The translations under genes and the position numbers were made by a program. This document shows positions 8,359 to 16,383 of a stretch of 59,050 nucleotides of DNA, piece after piece. Below the pieces are notes generated by a model. That model worked only from the letters and a program-made list of their open reading frames with translations. It was not told where the DNA came from and ran no database searches. Each line of letters starts with the position of its first letter. Positions within the stretch are counted from its first letter, which is position 1. The stretch comes from Caballeronia sordidicola (GTDB lineage: Bacteria; Pseudomonadota; Gammaproteobacteria; Burkholderiales; Burkholderiaceae): NCBI RefSeq assembly GCF_000729995.1, contig NZ_JNFG01000039.1, positions 1 to 59,050 of the forward strand, in the 5' to 3' direction.

Positions 8359-9029
8359 CGCAAGTAATCAAGGCCGTCCTGTGGGACATGGACGGCACGC
8401 TCGCCGACAGTGAAGCGCTGCATCTGAGCACGCTGGTCGCCGTGTTGACCCATCATGGAATAGACGCGGGCGACGACCTGCATGCGTCGATATTCGGCAA
8501 GACCGGCCGCGAAGTGCACGCGTACTGCTGCGAGCGATTTGGTATCGATTTCGAATACGGCCCATGGTCGATGGCAAGGGCGCGGCACTACCTGTCCGAA
8601 GCCCCGAAGATGCAGCCACGACCCGGCGCGCTCAGCGTCTATCACGCGGTGCGCGCAGCGGGAACACGACAAGCGATTGTGTCAAATTCATCGCGCATGT
8701 TGCTTGAAGCCGGGCTCCGCGCGCTCGACTTGCAAGACCCGCAACTGGTCTCCATCAGCATCAACGACGTTCGCGTTGGCAAGCCCGATCCCGAGCCGTA
8801 TGAGCGCGCCGCGTGGCTGCTGCACGTGACACCCGGCGAAGCCATTGTGGTGGAAGACAGCCCGACCGGCGCCCGCGCGGCTATCGCAGCCGGCATGCGG
8901 GTGCTTGCATGGCCCGAGCACGAAAGCGCTGCCGGCACTTTTCCCGAGGCCGCGCATATCGTGCGCTCTGAACTTGAACTTGCCGATGCACTCGGCGTTC
9001 AACTCCCCCCTCATGGATATGAGCGATGA
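8355..9029 (+). CDS. HAD-superfamily phosphatase / beta-phosphoglucomutase-like
   Basis: The protein has 224 residues with HAD motif I WDMDGTLADSE (nucleophile D11, acid D13), motif II VSNSS, motif III lysine in VGKPDPEPY and motif IV VVEDSPTGARAA, a subfamily IA enzyme with a helical cap. It starts with ATGA overlapping the kinase stop, so the two are translationally coupled. In kinase-HAD pairs the HAD protein often removes a dead-end or excess sugar phosphate; that role is inferred. Confidence 0.9.
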   Translation: MTQVIKAVLWDMDGTLADSEALHLSTLVAVLTHHGIDAGDDLHASIFGKTGREVHAYCCERFGIDFEYGPWSMARARHYLSEAPKMQPRPGALSVYHAVRAAGTRQAIVSNSSRMLLEAGLRALDLQDPQLVSISINDVRVGKPDPEPYERAAWLLHVTPGEAIVVEDSPTGARAAIAAGMRVLAWPEHESAAGTFPEAAHIVRSELELADALGVQLPPHGYER

Positions 9030-9157
9030 AGCCACGCTCTAGCCCTTGGCGACGCGTGCATGCCGGGCGGAAGAGGTCATTCACAACGAACCGTATCCCG
9101 TCGATCAACCGGTGTGCGGCACGATTCGACAAATAAATCTACAAGCGAGACAAGCTC

Positions 9158-9928
9158 ATGACAGGCGAACTCAAAGGCCCGGAAACAGCAGCCTTCCGTC
9201 CCGGCCTTTTCAACGGCAAGACCGTGCTCGTATCGGGCGCTACCAGTGGCATTGGCCTGGCGATCGCGCAGGGTTTTGCAGCACTAGGCGCACAGGTGAT
9301 CGCAACCGGCAGCTCGACTAACAAGCTCGAAGGGCTGCGAGCGGACGCCGCGCTAAAAGGTATTCGCTTCGAGCAACTGGATGTCCGCGATAACGACGCC
9401 ATCAAAAGTTTCGTTGCCACGCTGAGCGTGCTCGACGTACTCGTGAATGCGGCCGGCGTGGCGCGTCCGGTCGATGAATACCGTGACGATGTCTTTCGCG
9501 AAGTGATCGATGTGAATCTGACCGCAGCCATGCGCCTCGCAATGGCCGCTCGCGACAAACTCGAGCATGCGCGTGGATCAATCGTCAACGTGGCGTCCAT
9601 GCTGAGCTATATCGCCGATGTGGATGTGCCGGCCTATTGCGCCAGCAAGACCGGCATTCTCGGCTTGACGCGCTCTCTGGCTCACGCGTTCGGGCCGGCA
9701 GGGGTACGGGTGAACGCGATTGCGCCGGGCTACCATCGCACCGACATGACTCGCGCGCTATGGGAAGTACCGGCAAGTGCTGCGAAGATAGCTTCGCGCA
9801 GCGCGCTCAAGCGCTGGGGCGAAGTGGATGATCTGGTTGGCGCGACGTTGTTCCTGGCATCGCCGGCGTCGGCGTTCATCACGGGCGTGACCTTGCCTGT
9901 GGATGGCGGTTATGCAAGCGGCGTGTAA
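9158..9928 (+). CDS. Short-chain dehydrogenase/reductase
   Basis: The protein has 256 residues with the classical SDR elements: cofactor loop SGATSGIG (residues 26-33), NAAG, catalytic Ser in NVASMLSY, YCASK near residue 160, and the C-terminal TGVTLPVDGGYASG. It probably oxidises a sugar or polyol hydroxyl with NAD(P). It lies 128 bp after the HAD gene on the same strand and converges with the porin gene, so it is likely the last gene of the kinase-HAD-SDR unit. The exact substrate cannot be read from the sequence. Confidence 0.9.
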   Translation: MTGELKGPETAAFRPGLFNGKTVLVSGATSGIGLAIAQGFAALGAQVIATGSSTNKLEGLRADAALKGIRFEQLDVRDNDAIKSFVATLSVLDVLVNAAGVARPVDEYRDDVFREVIDVNLTAAMRLAMAARDKLEHARGSIVNVASMLSYIADVDVPAYCASKTGILGLTRSLAHAFGPAGVRVNAIAPGYHRTDMTRALWEVPASAAKIASRSALKRWGEVDDLVGATLFLASPASAFITGVTLPVDGGYASGV

Positions 9929-9946
9929 GACTGAAAATCGAGGCGG

Positions 9947-9994
9947 AAAAAAACGGCCTTCTCTGTCCGGTTGACTTGGGAGAGAGAAGGCCGT
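9947..9994 (-). terminator. Intrinsic terminator between convergent SDR and porin genes
   Basis: ACGGCCTTCTCT (9953-9964) pairs perfectly with AGAGAAGGCCGT (9983-9994), a 12-bp stem. On the minus strand it is followed by a run of seven T (9947-9953), so it terminates the porin transcript. On the plus strand the hairpin could also slow transcription from the SDR gene. Confidence 0.85.
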
Positions 9995-10044
9995 GTGCTT
10001 CAAGAAACGCGTGGGAGTACAGCCCCCAAGCGTTGAATCAACAT

Positions 10045-11244
10045 TTAGAACTTGTGCGTGATGCCAACAATGGCTGCCAACTGGTGGTTGTTCGACGAGT
10101 AGGACGAACCGCTGAAGTCTGCAACAGCTGACTTGCCCGTCGAATCGATGCCCGAAGCGGTTTCGAAGAAGCCGATCGCGTAGAACGACGTACGCTTGGA
10201 CACTGAGTAGATGGTGCCCAGGTTGAACTGGTTGTACTTGGCGCTGCCAACGCCGTCGGCGCCGCTGTTATGCGTGTAGATGTAGGCGCCGGCCAGCGTA
10301 AGCGCCGGGGTCAGCGCGTATTTCACGTTCAGTTCGCCCGAATTGAACGTAGCGGTGCCGCCGTTGTACTTGGTGCCGTAGCTGCCCACTGCATTGACCT
10401 GACCCAAGTTCTGGAACTGCGTGTTCGAGTACAGCAGGGCAATCGTTGCCGATCCCAGCACGTACGAACCGCCGGCCGTAATGATCTGCTGCGAGCCTGC
10501 CGACGCATAGCCGCCGTAAATGCGGCTCGGCATGTTGTTGTTCGCGCCCGTGGCCGATGACGTCGGCGACGACGAGTTGCCCTGGTTGCCGAACGTCGCG
10601 TAGTACGGGTCCTTGGTGAAGTTGTAGCTCGCGCCAACCTTGAGCGGACCGTTGACATACGACACGGCCGCATCGGTGACTTCGTTCCTCGAGAACTGGC
10701 CGGCCTGGCCGCCCAGGCTGTACAGGACGCCAACCGTCAGGCCACGGTAGTTCGGGCTCGTGTACTTGAGCGCGTTCTGAATGCGGTTCGACGTATCCAC
10801 GTTATCCACGTCGCCTGCGCGCGTGCCGTAGCCGAGGCCGGATGCAGCCCAGTCGGCGCCCGATGCGAACGAGGCGGTGGCGTCGTTACTTGCCGAGTAC
10901 TGGCGGCCCAGCGTCACCGTACCGTACGTATCGCTCTTCAGGCCGACGAAGGCCTTGCGTCCGAACTCCAGGCCGCCCTGGCTCAGCGCGCCGGTGCCGA
11001 GCGTATAACCGTTTCCAAGGGTGAAGATCGCCTTGAGGCCGCCGCCCAGGTCTTCAGCGCCCTGCAAGCCCCAGCGCGATGAATTGGCGCTCGAGAAACT
11101 GTAGAGCTTTGCGCCCTTGACGTTGTTGTTGAAGAGAATGCCGCCGTCGGCAATGCCGTACAGGGTCACGCTGCTTTGGGCGTGTGCAACGCCGGCAAAT
11201 GCGCCGAACGCGAGGATGGCAGCGGTGGTCTTTTGGATTTTCAT
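10045..11244 (-). CDS. Gram-negative general porin (OmpC-like, Burkholderia type)
   Basis: The protein has 399 residues with a signal peptide cut after Ala22 (GVAHA-QSSVTLYGIADGG). It has a 16-strand porin pattern: SSRWGLQGAEDLGGGLKAIF, EFGRKAFVGL, TVTLGRQYS, and a C-terminal beta strand ending in Phe (VGITHKF) for BAM recognition. It forms a trimeric outer membrane diffusion channel. It sits between the sugar kinase operon and the rpiR/ABC operon, so it may serve as the locus-specific entry pore. A terminator follows. Its upstream region is 487 bp long and holds an inverted repeat at 11506-11523. Confidence 0.95.
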   Translation of the reverse strand: MKIQKTTAAILAFGAFAGVAHAQSSVTLYGIADGGILFNNNVKGAKLYSFSSANSSRWGLQGAEDLGGGLKAIFTLGNGYTLGTGALSQGGLEFGRKAFVGLKSDTYGTVTLGRQYSASNDATASFASGADWAASGLGYGTRAGDVDNVDTSNRIQNALKYTSPNYRGLTVGVLYSLGGQAGQFSRNEVTDAAVSYVNGPLKVGASYNFTKDPYYATFGNQGNSSSPTSSATGANNNMPSRIYGGYASAGSQQIITAGGSYVLGSATIALLYSNTQFQNLGQVNAVGSYGTKYNGGTATFNSGELNVKYALTPALTLAGAYIYTHNSGADGVGSAKYNQFNLGTIYSVSKRTSFYAIGFFETASGIDSTGKSAVADFSGSSYSSNNHQLAAIVGITHKF

Positions 11245-11505
11245 TTTGTTGTGCTTCAGTTGGTAAAAGAAGAAATATCCTATTTGATAGGGTCGTAAAG
11301 TCCCACCGATGTTTGATTGTTTGGTTATTCCGTTTCTTTCTAAACCGACATATCAAAAATTCATATGCCCGAAATAATTAGTATCCCAAACCGTCAACCA
11401 TAGGACCGACCCGATCGCAGGCAGGCGAATCGCCCTGTATCCATCGGTGTGTAAGGATTTAGAAGGGTAGCGAACGACCGGCTCGACGAACCTTAAAGGG
11501 GTCCG

Positions 11506-11523
11506 ATTTCATTTTTGTGAAAT
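11506..11523. promoter_or_regulatory. Inverted repeat upstream of porin (candidate operator)
   Basis: ATTTCA and TGAAAT are perfect 6-bp arms around TTTTTG. The site lies about 260 bp before the porin start and 210 bp after the end of rpiR, in an AT-richer stretch. I recall that some RpiR-family operators have this general form; the assignment to the neighbouring RpiR protein is inference. Nothing else was recognised in the 487-bp gap apart from the hairpin at 11679-11699. Confidence 0.4.
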
Positions 11524-11678
11524 GATATTTACCTGATCGGGCGCACTCGGTATTCAATCCGCATGCGTATTATTTGAACAACATCTTATTGAAAGGCTGG
11601 TAATTTCGGGGGAATTCAGGCTTGTCAGCCTAAGCAGCGCTTTACGCAGAACCTCAAGCGCGCAGCGAGCGCCTCATG

Positions 11679-11699
11679 CAAAGGCCAGGGAGGCCTTTG
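11679..11699 (-). terminator. Hairpin downstream of rpiR
   Basis: CAAAGGCC and GGCCTTTG form a perfect 8-bp stem around AGGGA, 33 bp after the rpiR stop. There is no good T-run on the minus strand, so termination is only possible rather than certain. Confidence 0.45.
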
Positions 11700-11731
11700 T
11701 CATTTTATGCAAGCAGCGAGGGGTGCCGCTA

Positions 11732-12589
11732 TCAGATGACGCCGGTCGAGCGCATGTCGGCGAGGCGCTTTTTCATGTCCAGCACGGCGAGCGTATGAGC
11801 ATCGCCTTTGCGCAGCGCGACGCTGGTCGAGAGGATATCGATAATGACAAGCGCCGCGAGCCGCGACGTGGTCGGCGTATAGACATCCGTATTTTCCAAC
11901 GTCTCCGCAATCACCGCGACGTCCGAAAAACTTGCCAATGGACTATTCGATCCAGTAATCACAATGACGCTTGCGCCGCGTTCGCGGGCGGTCCGCGCGA
12001 CCTCGATCAGCGAGCGGGTGGAGCCGGTGTTCGAGATGGCCACGACCGCATCGCCGGGCTTGAGCATGGACGCCGCAATGAACTGCTGGTGCGAATCCTG
12101 ATGCGCGACGCACGGCACGCCGAAGAGCGGAAATTTCTGCTGCGCGTCCAGCGCGACAATGCCCGACGCGCCAAAGCCGAAGAACTCGATCCTCTTCGCC
12201 TTGGCCAGTAAATCCACCGCCCGCCCGATAGCCGCGAAATCCAGTTTCTTGCGCGCCCAGTCGAGGCTCGTGATGGTGTAGTCGAAGATCTTGGTGGCAA
12301 TGGTCTCCGGGTCATCGCCCTTGGCGAGTACCGAGTGCGTGGCAGGGGCGCCGAGCGCCAGGCTCTGCACCATGCGGATCTTGAAGTCCTTGAAGCCGCT
12401 GCAGCCGAGCGTCGCGCAAAAGCGCAGCACGGTCGGTTCGCTGACCTGCGCGTTGCGGGCGAGTTCGGCGAGGTTGATGTCAGGGATCGAGGCCAGGTTT
12501 GCAAGGATGTACTCGGCGACTTGCCGGCTGCCGCGGCGAAGGTCCGGACGCGCGCGGTCGATCAGTTCGAGGATGTTGTAATCGGGCAC
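11732..12589 (-). CDS. RpiR/HexR-family transcriptional regulator (HTH plus SIS domain)
   Basis: The protein has 285 residues. An N-terminal HTH_6 domain (about 1-80; NLAELARNAQVSEPTVLRFC is the helix-turn-helix) is followed by a sugar isomerase (SIS) domain (about 125-255) with AISNTGSTRSLIEVA and VITGSNSPLA. SIS domains bind phosphosugars, so it likely senses a phosphorylated intermediate of this locus. It starts with GTG at 12589, with AAGGA about 8 bp upstream. It is last in the order oxidase, binding protein, ATPase, permease, rpiR, separated from the permease gene by a 13-bp tandem repeat array. Confidence 0.92.
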   Translation of the reverse strand: MPDYNILELIDRARPDLRRGSRQVAEYILANLASIPDINLAELARNAQVSEPTVLRFCATLGCSGFKDFKIRMVQSLALGAPATHSVLAKGDDPETIATKIFDYTITSLDWARKKLDFAAIGRAVDLLAKAKRIEFFGFGASGIVALDAQQKFPLFGVPCVAHQDSHQQFIAASMLKPGDAVVAISNTGSTRSLIEVARTARERGASVIVITGSNSPLASFSDVAVIAETLENTDVYTPTTSRLAALVIIDILSTSVALRKGDAHTLAVLDMKKRLADMRSTGVI

Positions 12590-12676
12590 TCGATGTTCCT
12601 TCGTTCATTGTCAACAGGGCGCCGCAAGCGGCGCCCCGTGCAGGCGTCAGGCCAGGTTGCCAAGTGTATCGGACTC

Positions 12677-12754
12677 ATGGATCAAGCTGATGGATCAAAC
12701 CCATGGATCAAACTCATGGATCAGACTCATGGATCAGACTCATGGACCAGACTC
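12677..12754. repeat. Six-copy 13-bp tandem repeat between permease gene and rpiR
   Basis: Six contiguous 13-bp units begin at 12677, 12690, 12703, 12716, 12729 and 12742, with consensus ATGGATCAGACTC and one to four differences per unit. The array ends 2 bp before the complement of the permease stop. Read with the genes, the units carry TGA triplets. Thirteen is not a multiple of three, so the array is not coding. Confidence 0.95.
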
Positions 12755-12756
12755 AC

Positions 12757-13755
12757 CTAGCGCCGCCAAAAACGGGCGCCACGCTGGGAAAGGACAGCCG
12801 CCACGATGATCACGCCCATCACCACTTGCTGATGGTAACCCGGCACGCTGGCGAGGTTCATGATGTTGCCGATCACCCCCAGGATCAGTACGCCCATCAG
12901 GGTATTCACCGCACCGCCTTTACCGCCCGCGAGACTCGCGCCGCCAATGACGACCGCGGCAATCACGGTCAGCTCGTCGCCTACGCCGACAGTCGGCGCA
13001 CCGACCCCGGCACGTGACGTCGAGATGATGCCGGCAAGCGCCGCGAGCAGTCCCGAACTGACATAGGTGCCGAGCACATGGCGCGCGACGGGGACGCCTG
13101 AGAGCCGCACGGCTTCCTCGTTCGATCCGATCGCACGGACCACGCGGCCGGCACGAAGCCGGTTCAGCGCAATCCCGCCAGTCACGAATACCAGCAGCAT
13201 CACGAGCGTCGGTCCCGGTACCCCAAAATACGAGTGACGGCCGAAGTCGAGCAATGCCTGACCCGCATCGTCGACGAGGATAGGCGAGCCGTTGGAGACG
13301 ATCATTGCCACACCGCGCGCAACGGTCATCATCGCGAGCGTGACGACAAACGGCGTGAGGCGGAACCAGGCGATCAACGCCCCCGATACAAAGCCGCACA
13401 GACCACCCACGAGCAGCGTGACGAGCAGGGCGACGCTCAGGCCGTACTGAGGAATGAGCATGGCCGAGACCACGCTGCCAAGCGCCGCGATGGAGCCGAC
13501 CGACAAGTCGATACCACCGGTCAGCACGACCAGCAGCATGCCCACCGACATGATGCCGACGCCCGCGACCTGACGCGAGATGTTGGACAGGTTCGCCACC
13601 GAGAAGAAATCGCTCGATACAAACGACGCGGCGATCACGAGCACGATCAGGATAGCGACCGTGTTGAAGCGGCGCGCGACCGACCACCAATGTCTTGCGT
13701 GTGCGTGGCCGGACTGCGCCTGATGCGTTTTCTGAGTGACGGCACTGGGGTTCAT
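12757..13755 (-). CDS. Ribose/sugar ABC transporter permease (RbsC-like)
   Basis: The protein has 332 residues and about eight to ten membrane helices. It has BPD_transp_2 features such as GIMSVGMLLVVLTGGIDLSVGS, RVVRAIGSNEEAVRLSGV and AVVIGGASLAGGKG. It is the membrane subunit of a class 2 sugar importer with the ATPase and binding protein encoded just upstream (22-bp gap). Such systems import ribose, xylose, polyols or cyclitols; the substrate is not determined by this subunit. Confidence 0.93.
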   Translation of the reverse strand: MNPSAVTQKTHQAQSGHAHARHWWSVARRFNTVAILIVLVIAASFVSSDFFSVANLSNISRQVAGVGIMSVGMLLVVLTGGIDLSVGSIAALGSVVSAMLIPQYGLSVALLVTLLVGGLCGFVSGALIAWFRLTPFVVTLAMMTVARGVAMIVSNGSPILVDDAGQALLDFGRHSYFGVPGPTLVMLLVFVTGGIALNRLRAGRVVRAIGSNEEAVRLSGVPVARHVLGTYVSSGLLAALAGIISTSRAGVGAPTVGVGDELTVIAAVVIGGASLAGGKGGAVNTLMGVLILGVIGNIMNLASVPGYHQQVVMGVIIVAAVLSQRGARFWRR

Positions 13756-13777
13756 GATGCGAGTCTCCGTGTCTGGT

Positions 13778-15286
13778 TTAGTGGCTGATCGCGGCGGGGG
13801 CTTCGTCCGGCGCGCGTCGCAAAGAGAGCGAGAGGATCTGCTCTTCGCTGAAATCGGCGGGCTGGAGTTCGCCGCGAATCTCGCCTTCGCCCATCACGAG
13901 AATGCGGTCGCACAGGCCCATTAACTCCTGGTGCTCCGACGAGATCACGAGCACCGCCTTGCCGCGTTCCGCGAGCTGGTTGATCAGCGTATAAATTTCC
14001 ACCTTGGCGCCCACGTCCACGCCGCGCGTAGGTTCATCGAGGATGATCAAGTCGCCGTCCGCATGAAACCACTTGGCGAGCACGACTTTTTGCTGGTTGC
14101 CGCCTGATAACGTGGAGACATCGGCGTCCATTGAACGGGCCTTGATGTGCAGTTGTTCCATCAACTTTTGAACGAACACGCGCTCCCGGCCAAACGCGAG
14201 AAAACCACCGGGGCTGCTGACGGATTTAAGCGCGGCGAGCGTGGCGTTGACGCGGATCGGCATCGATAAAACCGCACCCTGGCCTTTTCGGTCTTCAGGA
14301 ACGAAGCCGATGCCGGCCTTGACCGCTGCCATTGGCGAGCGGATCGCCAGCAGCTTTTGCTTCAGTTCGATGGTGCCTGAATCGCGGGTGTCCGCGCCGA
14401 AGATCAGCCGGGCGACTTCCGTGCGTCCCGAGCCGATCAGGCCACCCAAGCCGACGACCTCACCGGCGCGCAGCGTGAACGACACGTTGCGCACGGCATG
14501 ACCGCGCACGAGGCCGGTCACCTTCAGCACTTCGTCGCCGAGGCTCGCGTGACGTTGCGGGAACAGCACCGAGAGTGGGCGGCCGACCATCTTGCGAATG
14601 AGTTCATCCATGCCGAGATCCGCGGGCTTGACGGTGTCCACGCGCTTGCCGTCCTTGAGCACGGTGATGCGGTCCGCAATGGCAAACACCTCTTCCAGGC
14701 GGTGCGATATATACACGATGCCCACGCCGCGCGAGCGCAGGTCACGCACGATCTCGAGCAGCTTGTTGGCATCCGACGGCGCGAGCGCGGCGGTGGGTTC
14801 GTCGAGCACCAGCAGCTTTACCTGGCGGCTGAGTGCCTTGGCAAATTCAATCACCTGGCATTGCGCGGCCGAGAGGCTGCTGACCAACGCCGAGGGGTCG
14901 ATGTCGAAGCCAAGACTCGCGATCAATTCATGTGCATGCTTGCGCAGCGAACGCCAGTCGATCACGGCCGGCAACGCCCCGAGGAACACGTTTTCAGCGA
15001 CCGACAAATCCGGTGCCAAGGCCGTTTCCTGATGAATCACCGCAATGCCTTCTTCCATGGCCGCATGCGGATTGCGAAAGGACATGGTGCGGCCTTCGAC
15101 CTTGATCGTGCCGGCATCGGGTTGATGACCGCCGCCGATAATGCGCATCAGCGTCGACTTGCCCGCGCCGTTCTCGCCGACGAGCGCATGAACTTCGCCG
15201 CTGAGGACATCGAAGTCGACGTCTTCGATGGCGTGAATGCCGCCAAAGCGCTTGTCGACGCCGCTAAGGGCGATGAATGGAATCAT
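13778..15286 (-). CDS. Sugar ABC transporter ATP-binding protein (RbsA/MglA-like, two ATPase domains)
   Basis: From ATG 15286 (GGAGG 7-8 bp upstream) the protein has 502 residues with two fused ABC domains. The first has Walker A GENGAGKSTL and Walker B LLVLDEPTAAL. The second has GLIGSGRTEVARL in place of a full Walker A, signature LSGGNQQKV and Walker B LIILDEPTRGVD. The degenerate second P-loop is normal for this family. It energises the neighbouring permease. A start 17 codons upstream is open but lacks a ribosome site. Confidence 0.94.
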   Translation of the reverse strand: MIPFIALSGVDKRFGGIHAIEDVDFDVLSGEVHALVGENGAGKSTLMRIIGGGHQPDAGTIKVEGRTMSFRNPHAAMEEGIAVIHQETALAPDLSVAENVFLGALPAVIDWRSLRKHAHELIASLGFDIDPSALVSSLSAAQCQVIEFAKALSRQVKLLVLDEPTAALAPSDANKLLEIVRDLRSRGVGIVYISHRLEEVFAIADRITVLKDGKRVDTVKPADLGMDELIRKMVGRPLSVLFPQRHASLGDEVLKVTGLVRGHAVRNVSFTLRAGEVVGLGGLIGSGRTEVARLIFGADTRDSGTIELKQKLLAIRSPMAAVKAGIGFVPEDRKGQGAVLSMPIRVNATLAALKSVSSPGGFLAFGRERVFVQKLMEQLHIKARSMDADVSTLSGGNQQKVVLAKWFHADGDLIILDEPTRGVDVGAKVEIYTLINQLAERGKAVLVISSEHQELMGLCDRILVMGEGEIRGELQPADFSEEQILSLSLRRAPDEAPAAISH

Positions 15287-15351
15287 GAAGGTGCCTCCAG
15301 AATGCACGCGCACCGGCTCGGCCGGCGCGCGTTGCATGAACCCGGGCGTCT

Positions 15352-16329
15352 TTAAAAGATCGCTTTGGGGTTGTAGAACTTGTCGACGTTGCTCTGGTTG
15401 ATCACAGCGGACGGTGTGTACGAGATCTTCGGTACATTGGTCGATTCGCCCTTCGCCGCCTTCATGCCAATGTCCACCGCCGTGCGTGCAACGAGTGCCG
15501 GATCGTTCAGCGCGGTCGCGCCGTACTTGCCCTGCTTTATCAGGTTGAGCGCTTCCTTCTGGCCGTCGGCGGCGGCAACGAGCGTGATGCCTTGACGGTT
15601 AGCACTTTCGATTGCGCGGCGTGCGCCGAGGACCATGCTGTCGTTTTCGCCGAGCACCATGTTGATGTCCTTGTTGGCGACCAGCAGATCTTCCATGGCC
15701 TTCAACCCGCCTTCATCCGACCAGTTGCCCCAGCCCTGACCGACGATCTGCATGTTGACCTTGCCGGTCTTGGCGAGCTGCGCTTCGACAATCCCGTCGA
15801 TCACACCATCACGCCGTTCCTTGCCGACCGGATTGCCTTTCTCGCCGGAGATCAACGCGATCTTCAGCGGCTTGTCGCCCATGGTGTCGACCACCCACGA
15901 GCCGACCAGCGCACCGTTCTCGCGATTCGACGATTGCACGAGCGTCAGGTAGTTGGCCTTGGGGTCGAGCGTACTGTCGATCACGACGACCTTGACGCCT
16001 GCGGCAGTGGCAGTGTTGACTGCATTGACGAGCCCTTTGGGATCGGCCGGGTCGATGATCAGCACCTTGATGCCGCGCGTCAACATGTCTTCCACGTCCG
16101 AGATCTGCTTGCCCATCTTGCCCTGGGCGTCGGCCGTGATGACGTCTGCGCCGAGTTCCGACGCACGTGCTTTGGCTGACTCCATGGCAGCCGAAAAGTA
16201 GGGTGCGTTGAGCACCTTCATTGAAATACCTACTTTCATCTTGTCGGCAGCAAACGCCGGGGCCGTTGCCACTGCGCTTGCGACTGCCAGCGCTACACCA
16301 CACATCACCTGCTTCACGAACCGCGTCAT
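15352..16329 (-). CDS. Periplasmic sugar-binding protein (Peripla_BP_4, RbsB-like)
   Basis: The protein has 325 residues with a Sec signal peptide (cleavage near AFA-ADK, residue 27). The fold is a type I periplasmic binding protein: KVGISMKVLNAPYFSAAMESAK, VLIIDPADPKGL, GEKGNPVGKERRDG, GENDSMVLGARRAI. It is the specificity subunit of the ABC importer and the second gene after the FAD-linked oxidase in the minus-strand operon. Aromatic and polar pocket residues suggest a small cyclic or linear polyol or sugar, but I cannot name it. Confidence 0.93.
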   Translation of the reverse strand: MTRFVKQVMCGVALAVASAVATAPAFAADKMKVGISMKVLNAPYFSAAMESAKARASELGADVITADAQGKMGKQISDVEDMLTRGIKVLIIDPADPKGLVNAVNTATAAGVKVVVIDSTLDPKANYLTLVQSSNRENGALVGSWVVDTMGDKPLKIALISGEKGNPVGKERRDGVIDGIVEAQLAKTGKVNMQIVGQGWGNWSDEGGLKAMEDLLVANKDINMVLGENDSMVLGARRAIESANRQGITLVAAADGQKEALNLIKQGKYGATALNDPALVARTAVDIGMKAAKGESTNVPKISYTPSAVINQSNVDKFYNPKAIF

Positions 16330-16383
16330 GTCTCCTCCTTTTGTTGGGGTTTGGCGGTTTTAAAAAACATCAGAACTGTTGAA

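Noticed and set aside
12677..12754. Possible CRISPR array
   Set aside because: The units are 13 bp and directly adjacent with no spacers, and no cas genes are present. It is a minisatellite-type tandem repeat.
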